Below are positions 39,368-47,560 of a stretch of DNA of 64,000 nucleotides, in pieces; positions within the stretch are counted from its first letter, which is position 1; every line of letters starts with the position of its first letter. The DNA lies in the NCBI RefSeq assembly GCF_024170165.1, contig NZ_JALJXP010000005.1, forward strand, positions 347,106 through 411,105. Reading direction: 5' to 3'. Origin of the DNA: Pseudomonas nitroreducens. GTDB lineage: Bacteria > Pseudomonadota > Gammaproteobacteria > Pseudomonadales > Pseudomonadaceae. A model generated the notes under the pieces. That model saw only the letters and a list, made by a program, of their open reading frames with translations. It was not told where the DNA came from and did no database searches. Position numbers and translations under genes: made by a program.

Positions 39368-40552
39368 ATGAATACCCCGACTACCGTTCAGCCATCCTCG
39401 CTGAACAAACCGCTGCTGGCGGTGCTGCTGTTCGCCGTTTCCATCGTCGGCCTGAGCCTGGGTGCGACGCTGCCGCTGGTGGCGCTGCGCCTGCTGGACA
39501 ACGGCGCCAGCGCGCTGCAGATCGGCATCCTCTCGGCGGTGCCGGCGGCCGGCATGATCCTCGCCGCCACCCTGGTGGACCGCGCCTGCCAGCTGATGAG
39601 CCGGCGCCGCCTGTACCTGCTGTGCTTCGTGCTGTGTACCGCGAGCACCGCGGCCATCGAGTTCAGCGGCCATTCCCTCTGGCTGCTGGCCGCCGCGCGA
39701 CTGGCGCTGGGCGTCGGCATGGGCATTGCGATCATCCTCGGCGAAGCCTGGGTCAACGAGCTGTGCGGCGAGAACAATCGCGGCACCATCGTGGCCCTGT
39801 ATGCCACCAGCTTCACCGCCTTCCAGTTGCTCGGCCCGACACTGGTGGCGCTGCTCGGCGCGCAGACGCCGTGGGTGGTGGTGCTGGTCAGCGCCGGGCA
39901 CCTGATTGCCCTGGCCACCGTGGCGTTCGCCATGCCCGAGGAAGGCCTCCACGAGCACGTCGAGAAGCCGCGCAGCTTCTCCCTGGCCGGCTTCCTGCGG
40001 GTTGCCCCGGCGCTGTGCATGGGCGTGCTGTTCTTCTCCTTCTTCGACAGCGTGGTGCTCTCGCTCTTCCCGGTCTACGCCTCCAGCCACGGTTACGCGG
40101 TGGGCATCGCGGCGTTCATGGCCACGGTGATCCTGCTCGGCGACATGCTGTTCCAGTTGCCGCTGGGCTGGCTCTCCGACCGCCTCGACCGCTCGACCCT
40201 GCACCTGGGCTGCGGGGCCGGCGCCATGCTGATCGGCCTCGCCCTGCCCTGGCTGATCAGTCAGCCGTCACTGCTGTGGCCGGCGCTGATGCTGCTGGGG
40301 GCCGTGGCCGGCGGCGTCTACACCCTGGCGCTGGTATTGATCGGCCAGCGCTTCCGTGGCCGCGACCTGGTCACCGCCAACGCCGCCGCCGGCATGCTCT
40401 GGGGTGTCGGCAGCCTGCTCGGGCCGCTGCTCAGCGGCAGCCTGATGGACCTCGGCCCGCAGGGCGTGCCGGTGGCACTGGCGCTCGCCGCCGGGCTGTT
40501 CGTGGCCACTGCGGCCGCCTCGCTGCGGCGCACCGCCGTGCGTCACGCCTGA
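39368..40552 (+). CDS. MFS transporter (YcaD-like)
   Basis: A 394-residue 12-helix major facilitator. ALGVGMGIAIILGEAWVNELC and NRGTIVALYATSFTAFQLLGPTL-type sequence in helices 4-5 resemble the YcaD group of predicted efflux permeases; LPLGWLSDRLDR is the MFS loop motif repeated in the second half. Substrate unknown. AGAAGG before ATG 39368 is the ribosome binding site. It stands alone, behind its own promoter, palindromic operator, short ORF and hairpin, and is followed by a terminator. Confidence 0.85.
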   Translation: MNTPTTVQPSSLNKPLLAVLLFAVSIVGLSLGATLPLVALRLLDNGASALQIGILSAVPAAGMILAATLVDRACQLMSRRRLYLLCFVLCTASTAAIEFSGHSLWLLAAARLALGVGMGIAIILGEAWVNELCGENNRGTIVALYATSFTAFQLLGPTLVALLGAQTPWVVVLVSAGHLIALATVAFAMPEEGLHEHVEKPRSFSLAGFLRVAPALCMGVLFFSFFDSVVLSLFPVYASSHGYAVGIAAFMATVILLGDMLFQLPLGWLSDRLDRSTLHLGCGAGAMLIGLALPWLISQPSLLWPALMLLGAVAGGVYTLALVLIGQRFRGRDLVTANAAAGMLWGVGSLLGPLLSGSLMDLGPQGVPVALALAAGLFVATAAASLRRTAVRHA

Positions 40553-40573
40553 TGCCTCAATAGAAGGCAAGGC

Positions 40574-40588
40574 GCATCGACTTGGTGC
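40574..40588. promoter_or_regulatory. NtrC-like enhancer site
   Basis: GCATCGACTTGGTGC matches GCAC-N7-GTGC at 7 of 8 fixed positions. Its centre is about 97 bases before the -24 element of the sigma-54 promoter at 40677, a normal enhancer distance. A single site of this quality can occur by chance. Confidence 0.4.
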
Positions 40589-40619
40589 CGGCGCGCCCTG
40601 CTCCGGTAGCCGCTCTGCT

Positions 40620-40661
40620 CCGGGGATTTCAGCTAAGCGCTTGAAATCCCCGGTGGTTTTT
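40620..40661 (+). terminator. Intrinsic terminator after the MFS gene
   Basis: CCGGGGATTTCA (40620-40631) and TGAAATCCCCGG (40642-40653) form a perfect 12-bp stem, followed by TGGTTTTT. It separates the MFS unit from the riboswitch operon. Confidence 0.9.
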
Positions 40662-40676
40662 CGGTTTCAGAAAAGC

Positions 40677-40692
40677 TGGCATTTCAATTGCT
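40677..40692 (+). promoter_or_regulatory. Sigma-54 (RpoN) promoter of the riboswitch operon
   Basis: TGGCATTTCAATTGCT has GG and GC exactly ten bases apart and matches TGGCAC-N5-TTGCW at 10 of 11 fixed positions. Transcription would start near 40703, about 80 bases before the riboswitch core. No other sigma-54 promoter of this strength lies near a gene except at 57295. Confidence 0.8.
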
Positions 40693-40784
40693 CTGTCCTG
40701 TTCAACGGGATGCATCACCCACGGCAAGGTAGCCACCGGGTGGGCGAACGCTGCAAGGCACACACTGGAGTTGCACCACAGGCG

Positions 40785-40882
40785 AACTAGGGTTCCGGTC
40801 TTTCGCGAGAAGGGCGTCTGGTCCGAGAGTTTTCCGGCCCTAGGGACAGGGCTACACGGCGGGAGAAAAGCCCGGGAGACGT
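40785..40882 (+). ncRNA. Guanidine-I (ykkC) class riboswitch
   Basis: The conserved blocks of the ykkC/guanidine-I aptamer occur in order: CTAGGGTTCCG (40787-40797), GGTCCGAGAG-type GTCCGAGAG (40821-40829), and ACACGGCGGG with AAAAGCCCGGGAGA (40854-40879). There is no terminator stem with T run after it; the gap of 45 bases to the first ATG includes TAGGAG, so control of translation is more likely than attenuation. The related ppGpp, PRPP and nucleotide-binding ykkC subtypes cannot be fully excluded by eye, but the nitrogen-transport and amidohydrolase genes that follow fit guanidine or a guanidine-related ligand. Confidence 0.88.
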
Positions 40883-40924
40883 GATGTCATCCCGTGCCAA
40901 TTTCCAACCGTTAGGAGCAATGCC

Positions 40925-41932
40925 ATGACCATGCCGCTTTCCCTGCGTTCCCTGCGCAAGACCCTGCTCGGTGCCTGTCTGCTTGCTGCCGCCGGGGTCG
41001 TGCCACTGACGCTCCAGGCCGCCGAGAAGCTGAAGATCGGCACCGTCGTCTGGGCCGGCTACGCGCCCTTCTACGTCGCCGACAAGCTCGACCTCTACAA
41101 GCCCCATGGCCTGAAGGTGGAGCTGCAGTTCTTCAACGACCCGGCGCTGATCCCCACTGCCATGACCGGCGGCGCCCTGGACGGCGGCATGCTCACCTAC
41201 GACCAGGTGGTCGGCGGCGTCGCCAAGGGCCAGCCCTACCGCGTGGTGATGCCCATCGACTTCTCCAACGGCGGTGACGCCATCGTTGCCGACAAGTCGA
41301 TCAAGTCGGTCGCCGACTTCAAGGGCAAGAAGATCGGCTTCAACCCGCTGTCGCCGTCCGACTTCCTGCTCGCCTATGCGCTCAAGAGCCACGGCCTGAG
41401 CGACAAGGACATCAACCCGGTGAACATGACGCCCGAGGGCATTCCCGGCGCCATGGCCTCCGGCAGCCTGCCGGTGGGCGTGACCTACGAACCCAACGTC
41501 TCGCAGATTCTCGGCATGCCCGGCGACAAGTTCCACGTCGTGTATTCGTCGAAGGACGCGCCGGGCCTGATCACCGACGTGCTGGTGTTCAACCAGGAGG
41601 TCATCGGCAAACGCCAGAAGGCCATCAGCGCGATGATCCAGGGCTACGCCGACGGCCTGGCCTACATGAAGGCGCACCCGGAGGAGTCCGCCGAGATCAT
41701 CGGCAAGGTGCTGGGTGTCAGCGCCGCCGAGGCCAAGGAGCAGATGGCCGGGGTCTACAACATCCCGCTGGCGGAGATGAACAAGAACTTCGAGAAGTCC
41801 GACGCCACCAGCTCCTTCTTCGGCAGCGGCGCGGTGATCGCCCAGCTGCTCAAGGACAACAGCCAGATCCCGGCGATCCCCGACCTCGCCCAGACCTTCG
41901 ACGCGCAGTTCGTCCAGGCCCTCGCCCAGTAA
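40925..41932 (+). CDS. ABC transporter substrate-binding protein (SsuA/NrtA-like)
   Basis: A 335-residue periplasmic binding protein. A signal peptide (about 1-32, ending LTLQA) leads into KLKIGTVVWAGYAPFYVADK, typical of the nitrate/sulfonate/taurine group of solute receptors that also serve guanidine- and urea-linked operons. It is the first gene after the riboswitch and belongs with the permease at 47557 and ATPase at 48393. It presumably binds the operon's guanidine-type or creatinine-like substrate; this is inference from context. Confidence 0.87.
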   Translation: MTMPLSLRSLRKTLLGACLLAAAGVVPLTLQAAEKLKIGTVVWAGYAPFYVADKLDLYKPHGLKVELQFFNDPALIPTAMTGGALDGGMLTYDQVVGGVAKGQPYRVVMPIDFSNGGDAIVADKSIKSVADFKGKKIGFNPLSPSDFLLAYALKSHGLSDKDINPVNMTPEGIPGAMASGSLPVGVTYEPNVSQILGMPGDKFHVVYSSKDAPGLITDVLVFNQEVIGKRQKAISAMIQGYADGLAYMKAHPEESAEIIGKVLGVSAAEAKEQMAGVYNIPLAEMNKNFEKSDATSSFFGSGAVIAQLLKDNSQIPAIPDLAQTFDAQFVQALAQ

Positions 41933-41986
41933 GGCGCCCACCCACCGCTCCCGCCAGGAGGGCGGGAGCGCCCACGGAGGTTGTTC

Positions 41987-43009
41987 ATGTCCGCGACCCT
42001 GTACCGCTACGCCGATGGCCGGCTTCCCAACAGCCTGGCCCTGGCCTACGCCTTCGGTGGCTACGCCGCCGGCTTCGCCCTGCTGTTCGCCGACAGCTGG
42101 CTGCTCAACGCCTTCGGCACCCTGCTGCTGGGCCACGCGATGATTGTCGCGGCCTACCTGATCCACGAGTTCGCCCACGGCACCATCTTCGCCAGGCCCG
42201 CGCACAACACCTGGGCCGGCGAAGCCTGCAGCTGGCTGTGCGGCAGCTGCTACGCGGGCTTCCAGGACCTGCGCCGCAAGCACATGCGCCACCACGTCGA
42301 CCGCGCCGACGTGATCACCTTCGACACCAAGGCCTTCCTCGCCCGCAGCCCGCGCTGGGTGCGCGCGGTGGTGCTGGCCGCCGAGTGGGCGTATGTGCCG
42401 GCGGTGGAGCTGATCATGCATTACTACGTGATCCTGCTGCCCTTCATCACCGACAACCCGCGCCACCGCGCCAACCGCCGCCGCGTGGCGCTGACGCTGC
42501 TGATGCGCGGCGCGCTGTTCGGCGTAGTCGCAGCCGTGTCGCTGAAGGCGCTGCTGCTCTACTTCGTCGCCTGGACGCTGATGATCGTGGTGCTGCGCTT
42601 CACCGACGCCTACCAGCACACCTACGACGCCTTCGCGGTGCTCGAGGACGGCGGCAAGATCCCCGACGACAAGTCCCGCGACCGCGCCTACGAGCAGATG
42701 AACACCTACTCCAACGTGGTCTCGGTGCGCTGGCCGGTGCTCGACCTGCTGCTGCTCAACTTCGCCTACCACAACGCCCATCACGAGAAGCCCGTGGCGC
42801 CCTGGTACCGCCTGCGCAAGCTGCACCACGAACTGTATGGCGACGGCTACGCCCAGGTGCTGCCGATGCACCTGCTGTTCAAGGGCTTCCACCAGCACCG
42901 CCTGCGTCGCGTGGTGGACGACCACTACGGCGAGGTCGCGCCTGCGGGCAAGGATCGCGCTGACGGCTTCTACGGCGCCGTGGGCGTCTCCTTCCTGACG
43001 GCGGTCTGA
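41987..43009 (+). CDS. Membrane di-iron fatty acid desaturase/hydroxylase family protein
   Basis: A 340-residue integral membrane protein with four to six helices. All three histidine boxes of the desaturase/alkane hydroxylase superfamily are present: H60-EFA-H64, H99-MR-HH103 and H262-NA-HH266. These hold a di-iron centre that uses O2 to hydroxylate or desaturate unactivated C-H bonds. CGGAGG six bases before ATG 41987 fixes the start over a TTG at 41981. In this operon it most likely oxidises the alkyl part of an imported N-compound rather than a fatty acid. An electron donor (ferredoxin, rubredoxin) is not encoded nearby. Confidence 0.85.
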   Translation: MSATLYRYADGRLPNSLALAYAFGGYAAGFALLFADSWLLNAFGTLLLGHAMIVAAYLIHEFAHGTIFARPAHNTWAGEACSWLCGSCYAGFQDLRRKHMRHHVDRADVITFDTKAFLARSPRWVRAVVLAAEWAYVPAVELIMHYYVILLPFITDNPRHRANRRRVALTLLMRGALFGVVAAVSLKALLLYFVAWTLMIVVLRFTDAYQHTYDAFAVLEDGGKIPDDKSRDRAYEQMNTYSNVVSVRWPVLDLLLLNFAYHNAHHEKPVAPWYRLRKLHHELYGDGYAQVLPMHLLFKGFHQHRLRRVVDDHYGEVAPAGKDRADGFYGAVGVSFLTAV

Positions 43010-43011
43010 GC

Positions 43012-43785
43012 ATGATCAACTACCGGGACAAGCGCGTCCTCATCACCGGTGCCGCCAGCGGCATCGGCAAGGGCCTGGCGCGGGCGTTCGCCGAACAGGG
43101 CGCGACGCTGGAGCTGCTCGACCGCAACGCCGAGGCGCTGCAACAGGTGGCGGCCGAGCTGGCGCCGCTGTGCGACCTGCGCACTGCCAGCCTCGACCTA
43201 GGCGACAGCGCTGCCATCGCCGCCTTTGCCGACAGCCGCCAGGGCGCGGCGCTCGACGTGCTGATCAACAACGCCGGCGTCGAATACGCCACGCCGCTGG
43301 AAGGCGGCAACGCCGAAACCGACCAGCGCTGGCAGGCGCTGCTGGACAACAACGTCGCCACGATGCTGCGGCTGACCCGCGCCCTGTTGCCGCAACTGCA
43401 AGCCTGCAGCTGCGTGATCAACCAGGCCTCGATCTGGGGGCTCAAGGGCGTGCCGGGTTTCTCCGCCTACGTCGCCAGCAAGCACGCGGTGATCGGCCTG
43501 ACCCGCTCGCTGGCCTGGGAGCTGGGGCCAAGGCGCATCCGCGTCAACGCGGTTTGCCCCGGCTGGATCGCCACCGAAGCCGCCATGCGCTCGCTGCGGG
43601 TGATGGCCGAGGCCAGTGGCCGCAGCGAGGACCAGGAGCTGGCGCAGATTCTGAGCGCCCAGGCGGTGCCGGAACTGCTCACGCCGGCCGATCTCGCCGG
43701 CACCTTCCTGTTCCTCGGCAGCCCGCTGGCCAGCGCCCTCACCGGCCAGGCGCTGTCGGTCAGCCATGGCGAGGTGATGCACTGA
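43012..43785 (+). CDS. Short-chain dehydrogenase/reductase (first of two)
   Basis: A 257-residue classical SDR. TGAASGIG is the nucleotide-binding turn, LINNAGVEY the NNAG motif, INQASIWG holds the catalytic serine and YVASKH the Tyr-x-x-x-Lys pair. ELLDR after strand 2 suggests NAD(H) preference. It starts two bases after the desaturase stop and its stop overlaps the next SDR start as TGATG. It probably oxidises an alcohol made by the upstream oxygenase. Confidence 0.88.
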   Translation: MINYRDKRVLITGAASGIGKGLARAFAEQGATLELLDRNAEALQQVAAELAPLCDLRTASLDLGDSAAIAAFADSRQGAALDVLINNAGVEYATPLEGGNAETDQRWQALLDNNVATMLRLTRALLPQLQACSCVINQASIWGLKGVPGFSAYVASKHAVIGLTRSLAWELGPRRIRVNAVCPGWIATEAAMRSLRVMAEASGRSEDQELAQILSAQAVPELLTPADLAGTFLFLGSPLASALTGQALSVSHGEVMH

Positions 43786-44534
43786 TGAAAGCGCTCGCAG
43801 GACAGACCGCACTGGTCACCGGCGCCACCCAGGGCATCGGCCGGGCCATCGCCCTGGCGCTGGCGGAGGCCGGCGCGCAGGTGTGGATCAACCACCTCGA
43901 CCAACCCCAGGCCGCCACTGCGCTGGTCGCGCGCATTACCGCCGCTGGCGGCCGCGCCTATGCCGTGCAGGCCGATGTCGCGGTGCCGGAACAGGTTGCC
44001 GAGATGTTTGCCCGCGTGCTCGCCGAAGGCGAGCTGGACATCCTGGTGAACAACGCCGGGATCATCCTGGAAAAGCCCTTCCTCGACACCAGCGAAGACG
44101 ACTGGGCGCACCTGCTCGGTGTCGACATGCATGGCGTCTACCGCTGCTGCCGGCATGCCCTGACGCACATGCAGGCGCGCGGCAGCGGCAGCATCGTCAA
44201 CATCGCCTCGGAGCTGGGCCAGCTCGGCCGCGAGCGCTACGCCGCGTACTGCGCCGCCAAGGCCGGGGTGATCGGCCTGACCAAGGCGCTGGCGCGGGAG
44301 TTCGCCCCGCACATCCGCATCAATGGTGTGGCGCCGGGCCCGGTGGAGACGCCGATGGTTTCGCTGGAGCACATGAGCGCGGCGATGATCGCCCGGGAAA
44401 CCGCCATCCCCGCCGGGCGCCTCGGCCAGCCCGAAGAGATCGCCGCGGCGTTGCTGTTCCTCGTTTCGCCCGGCGCGAGCTTCTTCCACGGGCAGATACT
44501 CGGCGCCAACGGCGGCGCCTGGATGGGCGCCTGA
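43785..44534 (+). CDS. Short-chain dehydrogenase/reductase (second of two)
   Basis: A 249-residue classical SDR with TGATQGIG, LVNNAGI, VNIASELG (catalytic Ser) and YCAAKAGVIGLTK (Tyr and Lys), ending in the family-like GANGGAWMGA. It is not a recent copy of the gene before it, since only the family motifs are shared. ATG overlaps the preceding stop (TGATG) and its stop overlaps the permease start in the same way. Two consecutive dehydrogenases suggest two oxidation steps or one with different stereochemistry. Confidence 0.88.
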   Translation: MKALAGQTALVTGATQGIGRAIALALAEAGAQVWINHLDQPQAATALVARITAAGGRAYAVQADVAVPEQVAEMFARVLAEGELDILVNNAGIILEKPFLDTSEDDWAHLLGVDMHGVYRCCRHALTHMQARGSGSIVNIASELGQLGRERYAAYCAAKAGVIGLTKALAREFAPHIRINGVAPGPVETPMVSLEHMSAAMIARETAIPAGRLGQPEEIAAALLFLVSPGASFFHGQILGANGGAWMGA

Positions 44535-45409
44535 TGCGCGCGGAAATCGTCCTGCTGCTGGGCGCCGCCATCTGGGGCCTGGGCTGGATGCCCCTGGCGC
44601 ACTTCGCCGGCCAGGGTCTTGCCGGCATGCCGCTGGTGCTCTGCACCTATGGCCTGCTCTGCGTACTGGCCGTGCCGCTGGTACTGAGCCAGCGCCGGCA
44701 ATGGCGAGCGCAGCGCGGCGCCCTGCTGGCCATCGGCGTATTCGGCGGCTGGGCCACGGCCGGGCTGGTGGCGGCGCTGTCCGAAGGCGACGTGGTACGC
44801 GCCATGCTGCTGTTCTACCTGGCGCCGGTCTGGGGCCTGCTCGGCGGCCGCCTGCTGTTCGGCGAACGCCTGACGCCTGCACGGCTCGGCGCCCTGGCGC
44901 TGGCCATGCTCGGCATTGCCCTGACCCTCGGCATCAGCCACGACACCTTCCGCCCGCTGGCCGCCAGCGACTGGTTGGCGCTCTCCGCCGGCTTCGCCTT
45001 CGCCCTCAACAACCTCGCCACCCGCGCTGCCGAACAGGTACCGCTGGCGAGCAAGGCGGTGGTCGGCTTCATCGGCAGCGCCGCGCTGGGCGGCCTGTTC
45101 TGCCTGCTGCAAGGCACGCCGCTGCCAGTCGTCGACGCCCACCAGTGGCTGCAGCTGGCCGGCTTCGGGCTGTTCTGGCTCGCGGCCATGGGCGCGGCGC
45201 AATACGGCTTCAGCCACGTCGAGGCGAGCCGTGCCGCGGTGCTGGTGGTGATCGAACTGCTGGTCGCCGTGCTCACCGCAGCGTGGTTCGGCGACCGCGA
45301 GCTGGGCCTGCGCGAATGGCTCGGCGGCTCCCTGGTTCTGGCGGCGGCGCTGATCGCCGCACGTCCTGCTCCTGACCTTTCCCCCACTCTCTGCGAGGCC
45401 GAAACATGA
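44534..45409 (+). CDS. EamA/DMT family permease
   Basis: A 291-residue drug/metabolite transporter with ten helices in two EamA repeats (about 5-135 and 145-285). GAAIWGLGWMPLAHFA and the second-half AQYGFSHVEASRAAVLVVIELL are typical. Related DMT members export metabolites; guanidine exporters of the SMR type are much smaller, so this is not SugE/Gdx. It may expel the substrate, an intermediate or a product. It overlaps both neighbours (TGATG before, ATGA after). Confidence 0.83.
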   Translation: MRAEIVLLLGAAIWGLGWMPLAHFAGQGLAGMPLVLCTYGLLCVLAVPLVLSQRRQWRAQRGALLAIGVFGGWATAGLVAALSEGDVVRAMLLFYLAPVWGLLGGRLLFGERLTPARLGALALAMLGIALTLGISHDTFRPLAASDWLALSAGFAFALNNLATRAAEQVPLASKAVVGFIGSAALGGLFCLLQGTPLPVVDAHQWLQLAGFGLFWLAAMGAAQYGFSHVEASRAAVLVVIELLVAVLTAAWFGDRELGLREWLGGSLVLAAALIAARPAPDLSPTLCEAET

Positions 45410-46170
45410 CTGTCCGCATGGACCAGCTCAGCTGGGTCGAATACGCGCGCCGGGTGCGCGAGCAATCCCCCGTGGTCTTCCTGCCCTGCGGCGCCACCGA
45501 GCAGCACGGGCCGCACCTGCCGCTGGGCACCGATGCGCTGCTGGCCAGCGCACTGTGCGAGGACGTGGCCCGCCAGGTCGACGGTCTGGTGGCGCCCGCC
45601 CTCTCCTACGGCTACAAGTCGCAGCCCAAGTGCGGCGGCGGCCAGCACTTCTGCGGCACCACCAGCCTCGACGGGCAAACCCTGATCGCCCTGGTGCGCG
45701 ATGCCGTGCGCGAGTTCGCCCGCCACGGCGTCACCCGTCTGGTGCTGGTGGACGGGCACTACGAGAACCAGTGGTTCGTCACCGAGGGCATCCAGCTCGC
45801 CCTGCGTGAGCTCGGGCCTTCCAGCCCGCTGGAAGTGATGCGCCTGGAGCACTGGGACTTCTGCAGCGAGGCGACGCTGAACGACGTATTCCCCGACGGC
45901 TTCCCCGGCTTCGCCCTGGAGCACGCGGCCGTGATCGAGACTTCGCTGATGCTGCACTACCTGCCCAATCTGGTACGCCTGGACCTGATCCCCGACGACG
46001 ACCCGGCCGACTTCCCGCCCTACGACATGTACCCCAGCCGCACCGAGTGGGTGCCGCCGTCGGGCGTGCTGTCCTCGGCGCGCGGTTCCAGCGCGGACAA
46101 GGGCCTGCGCATGGCGAAGGACATCGTCAACGGCATCGCCGGCGCGGTACGCAAGGAGTTCCAGCTGTGA
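45406..46170 (+). CDS. Creatininase-family amidohydrolase
   Basis: A 254-residue enzyme close to true creatininase of P. putida in length and sequence, including QYGYKS-like SYGYKSQPKCGGGQHF. Metal ligands are present: E32 and H34 (GATEQHG), D43 (LGTDALL), H118 and E120 (DGHYENQW). W150 (LEHWDF) matches substrate-pocket W154, but the second pocket Trp (W174, in GFLGWDIEHG) is replaced by F169 (GFPGFALEHA). It may open creatinine or hydrolyse a related cyclic or acylated guanidine. Creatinase, which would follow creatininase, is absent. It overlaps the genes on both sides. Confidence 0.88.
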   Translation: MTVRMDQLSWVEYARRVREQSPVVFLPCGATEQHGPHLPLGTDALLASALCEDVARQVDGLVAPALSYGYKSQPKCGGGQHFCGTTSLDGQTLIALVRDAVREFARHGVTRLVLVDGHYENQWFVTEGIQLALRELGPSSPLEVMRLEHWDFCSEATLNDVFPDGFPGFALEHAAVIETSLMLHYLPNLVRLDLIPDDDPADFPPYDMYPSRTEWVPPSGVLSSARGSSADKGLRMAKDIVNGIAGAVRKEFQL

Positions 46171-46805
46171 GCGTCGCCCTGATCATCATCGACATGCAGC
46201 GTGACTTCTGCGCCCCAGGCGGCTACTCCGATCAGGCCGGGCTGGAAATCAGCCGCTTGCGCGCGCCGATCCCGGCCATTTCGCGCCTGCTGGACAGTGC
46301 CCGCGCCCTCGGCCTGCTGGTGCTACACACCCGCGAAGGGCACCGCCCCGATCTCACCGACCTGCACGAGAGCAAGCGCCGCCGCGCCGAACAGGCCGGC
46401 GCGCCCATCGGCGCACGCGGCCCGCTGGGGCGCCTGCTGGTGCGCGGCGAGTATGGCCACGACCTGATCGACGAACTGCGCCCGCTCGCCGACGAACCGG
46501 TGATCGACAAACCCGGCTACAGCGCCTTCGCTTACACCGACCTGGACCTGCTGCTGCGTCGGCGAGGCATCGGCCACCTGGTGCTCTGCGGCGTGACGAC
46601 CGAAGTCTGTGTGTCCTCCACCCTGCGTGCGGCGGTGGAGCTGGGCTACGCCTGTACGCTGGTGAGCGATGCCTGCGGCTCGCCGAGTGCCGAGCTGCAC
46701 GCCGCTGCCCTGGCCATGGTCGAGGTGGAAGGTGGGCTGTTCGGCCGCGTGCAGGACAGCCACTCCGTGCTCGCCGAATGGGAGGAAAACGCATGCCTGG
46801 CCTGA
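46167..46805 (+). CDS. Isochorismatase-family cysteine hydrolase
   Basis: A 212-residue hydrolase with the cysteine triad of the family: Asp in LIIIDMQRDF, Lys in DKPGYSAFAYTDLD, Cys in CGVTTEVCVSSTLRAA. The group includes N-carbamoylsarcosine amidase, biuret and ureidoacrylate hydrolases and nicotinamidase. Beside a creatininase-like gene an N-carbamoyl or biuret-like amide is a reasonable substrate, but this is inference. The GTG start overlaps the preceding stop (GTGA), and the next gene starts 12 bases before its end. Confidence 0.87.
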   Translation: MSVALIIIDMQRDFCAPGGYSDQAGLEISRLRAPIPAISRLLDSARALGLLVLHTREGHRPDLTDLHESKRRRAEQAGAPIGARGPLGRLLVRGEYGHDLIDELRPLADEPVIDKPGYSAFAYTDLDLLLRRRGIGHLVLCGVTTEVCVSSTLRAAVELGYACTLVSDACGSPSAELHAAALAMVEVEGGLFGRVQDSHSVLAEWEENACLA

Positions 46806-47560
46806 ACATCCCCGCAGTACCGCCCGCCTACCTGGGCGTCTGGCAGCGCACCCTGCTGACCACTACCGGCGGGACGCACGACACCAGCACCCGCGTCTAC
46901 TGGCTGCAGACCGAGCGCCTGTTCGCCGACCTGCGCATTCCGCTGCCGGCCCCCGAAATGCCGGAAGCACTGGCCACTCAGGCCGGTTTCGCCGGCCTCA
47001 CCGAGATCACCGGCGACATCTGCCAGTGGCACCGGGCGATCGACTTCCAGCCGCCCAACGGTGGCGAGGACATCGGCCGCATGCATTTCGTGAACAGCGA
47101 AAAGGTGCTGGAAGACGGCCTGGACGGCAGCTATCACGAAGTCTGGGAGCGCCTGCCCGAGTCGATCGGGCGCAACCGTGGCACCTGGCTGCTCGGCGCG
47201 GACGGCCGCCAGGGCTGCCTGCTGCTGGCCGGCGACTGTTTCCTGTTCGCCGCCGGGCGGCGCCTGCCGCTGCCCTGCGCGCCTTCGCTGGCCGCGCTGG
47301 TCGATAGCGGCAACCCCGAGTTGCTGGATTTCGAGCTGAGCTTCGGCCGCCACCAGGATGGCGTGACGCCCTGGCGCATCGAGCTGAGCACCCTGCCGGC
47401 GCGCATCGGTGCGCGTCTGCTGCCCGCCGAAGCCGATCCCGACCACCCCGAACTGCTGCGCGACGCCGGCTGGCTCGACAGCCTGGGCGCCACAACGCCC
47501 AGTGGCGGCTGGCAGCCCTGCGAGCAGCCCCTGTTCCCCGACAAGGAGGCGACGCCATGA
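46793..47560 (+). CDS. Conserved protein of unknown function in the riboswitch operon
   Basis: A 255-residue soluble protein. N-terminal sequence PAYLGVWQRTLL, TSTRVYWLQTERLFADLRIP and SYHEVWERLPES suggests a lipocalin/HRI1-like beta-barrel, but I do not recognise the family with certainty. No signal peptide or membrane helix is present and there are no catalytic motifs that I can name. GGAGG eight bases before ATG 46793 fixes the start. Coupling to both neighbours by overlap shows it is an integral part of the operon, so it may bind or act on the pathway compound. Confidence 0.75.
   Translation: MPGLNIPAVPPAYLGVWQRTLLTTTGGTHDTSTRVYWLQTERLFADLRIPLPAPEMPEALATQAGFAGLTEITGDICQWHRAIDFQPPNGGEDIGRMHFVNSEKVLEDGLDGSYHEVWERLPESIGRNRGTWLLGADGRQGCLLLAGDCFLFAAGRRLPLPCAPSLAALVDSGNPELLDFELSFGRHQDGVTPWRIELSTLPARIGARLLPAEADPDHPELLRDAGWLDSLGATTPSGGWQPCEQPLFPDKEATP

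Noticed and set aside
40785..40882. ppGpp, PRPP or other ykkC subtype instead of guanidine-I
   Set aside because: Not excluded by structure alone, but downstream genes are nitrogen transport and amidohydrolase genes and not amino-acid or purine synthesis genes, so guanidine-type is preferred.
44534..45409. Guanidine exporter (SugE/Gdx) within the riboswitch operon
   Set aside because: The protein has two EamA repeats and 291 residues; Gdx proteins are about 105 residues with four helices.
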